Position numbers and translations under genes: made by a program. A DNA stretch of 31,566 bases, from positions 1 to 31,566 of IMG/VR virus record IMGVR_UViG_3300046002_004709; one strand, written 5' to 3'. The notes under the pieces are model-generated. The model did not search any database. It was not told the DNA's origin and was given only the letters and a program-made list of their open reading frames with translations. Each line of letters starts with the position of its first letter. The stretch's first letter is position 1. Of the stretch, positions 31,030 to 31,566 are shown one piece after another. This DNA is from a virus.

Positions 31030-31566
31030 AATATATAATTAAAGAATCAGGAATTAGAGATATAAATCAAATAAAAAAAAGATATCCTAAAGCTAAAATT
31101 TACTTTCACCAAGATTTAGATGGAGTAACAACAGCCCTTGGTATGAAACATTATTTAGAGCAAAACGGGATTAAAGTTGTTGATGCTGAGACTATACAAT
31201 ACGGAGATAAAGAATTTGCAATTAAAAAAACGGATGCTGGTGGTGATATTATGCCTGTACTTGTGGATTTTGCTCACGGGAAACCAATGTTTGTAATACA
31301 TACAGACCATCACGATAGTCAGGCTGGGGTTGAACCTGGCACCGCAACTAATTTTAGACCGTCAAGATCTAACGTTGAAACAATATCACAAGTAGTTTCA
31401 CCAAAAGAAATTTTTCCTTTTGATGATATTACTTTAATATCAACTGTGGACTCAGCCAATTTCTTGGCCCATAATATTACACAGGAAATGGTAATGAACT
31501 ATTTGTTTAAATTTGATAAGGATAATAGTTTAAAATCTAACAAAATGTTAATGGGACTTGTCACTA
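31026..31566 (+). CDS. DHH-family phosphoesterase, N-terminal part
   Basis: The first 180 codons of a protein cut by the window end. YFHQDLDGVTTALGMKHYLE (about 27-46) is the first DHH-superfamily motif (D-x-D-G). PVLVDFAHGKPMFVIHTDHHDSQ contains the second and third motifs, with the DHH triad near 98-100. STVDSANF continues the family pattern. DHH enzymes are RecJ-type nucleases, nanoRNases or pyrophosphatases; the substrate class cannot be decided here. The N-terminus MKYIIKESGIRD matches a short form of the packaging tag. It is coupled to the preceding tagged gene by ATGA. Confidence 0.8.
   Translation, partial: MKYIIKESGIRDINQIKKRYPKAKIYFHQDLDGVTTALGMKHYLEQNGIKVVDAETIQYGDKEFAIKKTDAGGDIMPVLVDFAHGKPMFVIHTDHHDSQAGVEPGTATNFRPSRSNVETISQVVSPKEIFPFDDITLISTVDSANFLAHNITQEMVMNYLFKFDKDNSLKSNKMLMGLVT

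Noticed and set aside
1-31566. CRISPR array, integrase, transposase or attachment site
   Set aside because: No regularly spaced repeats, no recombinase motifs and no flanking long repeats were seen. The gene content is that of a lytic T4-like phage.

Overview
The window reads as part of a large, strictly lytic, T4-like (Straboviridae-type) tailed phage of a Bacteroidota host, probably a Flavobacteriia-like one. It is about 30% G+C by eye and tightly packed, with ATGA/TAATG gene overlaps and almost no Shine-Dalgarno sequences. It carries T4-type recombination genes (gp47 and gp46 homologues). The host guess rests on a Bacteroidota-style primary sigma factor (about 270 aa ending in YLG), a Bacteroidota-type histone H1-like protein, a type II glutamine synthetase, and signal peptides ending in FSQ. 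No rRNA, convincing tRNA, CRISPR array, integrase or transposase was seen.

Layout. 1-7.7 kb: replication, recombination and transcription (primase Toprim fragment, PD-(D/E)XK nuclease, small proteins, gp47, coiled-coil protein, small membrane protein, gp46, sigma factor). 7.7-7.85 kb: a GC-rich candidate structured RNA ending in a strong terminator. 7.87-13.7 kb: probable late, virion and lysis genes (membrane/coiled-coil protein, amidase-fold protein lacking its zinc histidines, spanin-like pair, putative internal head proteins). 13.7-17.2 kb: a start-codon hairpin, histone H1-like protein, small conserved genes, DnaJ. 17.4-22.3 kb: Dam methylase, LRR protein, PcfJ-like protein, glutaredoxin. 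22.3-24.0 kb: a minus-strand cluster including a GIY-YIG endonuclease. 24.1-28.5 kb: acidic tagged proteins, conserved unknowns, glutamine synthetase. 28.5-31.6 kb: an HNH endonuclease with a regulatory hairpin next to a DUF3310 gene and its remnant, a second DNA methylase, and a DHH phosphoesterase running off the end.

Two themes link scattered genes. First, several otherwise unrelated proteins begin with a short amphipathic basic segment of the form M..II(K/R)(K/R)(V/I)LxE. The LxE ending resembles T4 prohead-protease sites, so I infer a capsid-targeting tag on virion-packaged proteins. Second, the octamer TATTTATA or a one-base variant sits 3-5 nt before the start codon of many of these genes and of the GIY-YIG gene, and lies inside the hairpin that covers the HNH start codon. 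I infer a phage late promoter, perhaps read with the phage sigma factor and giving very short or leaderless mRNAs. Together these suggest a late regulon that loads a diverse protein cargo (EF-hand/zinc protein, LRR proteins, possibly a DHH phosphoesterase) into the head. All family calls are from memory of motifs, without database searches.
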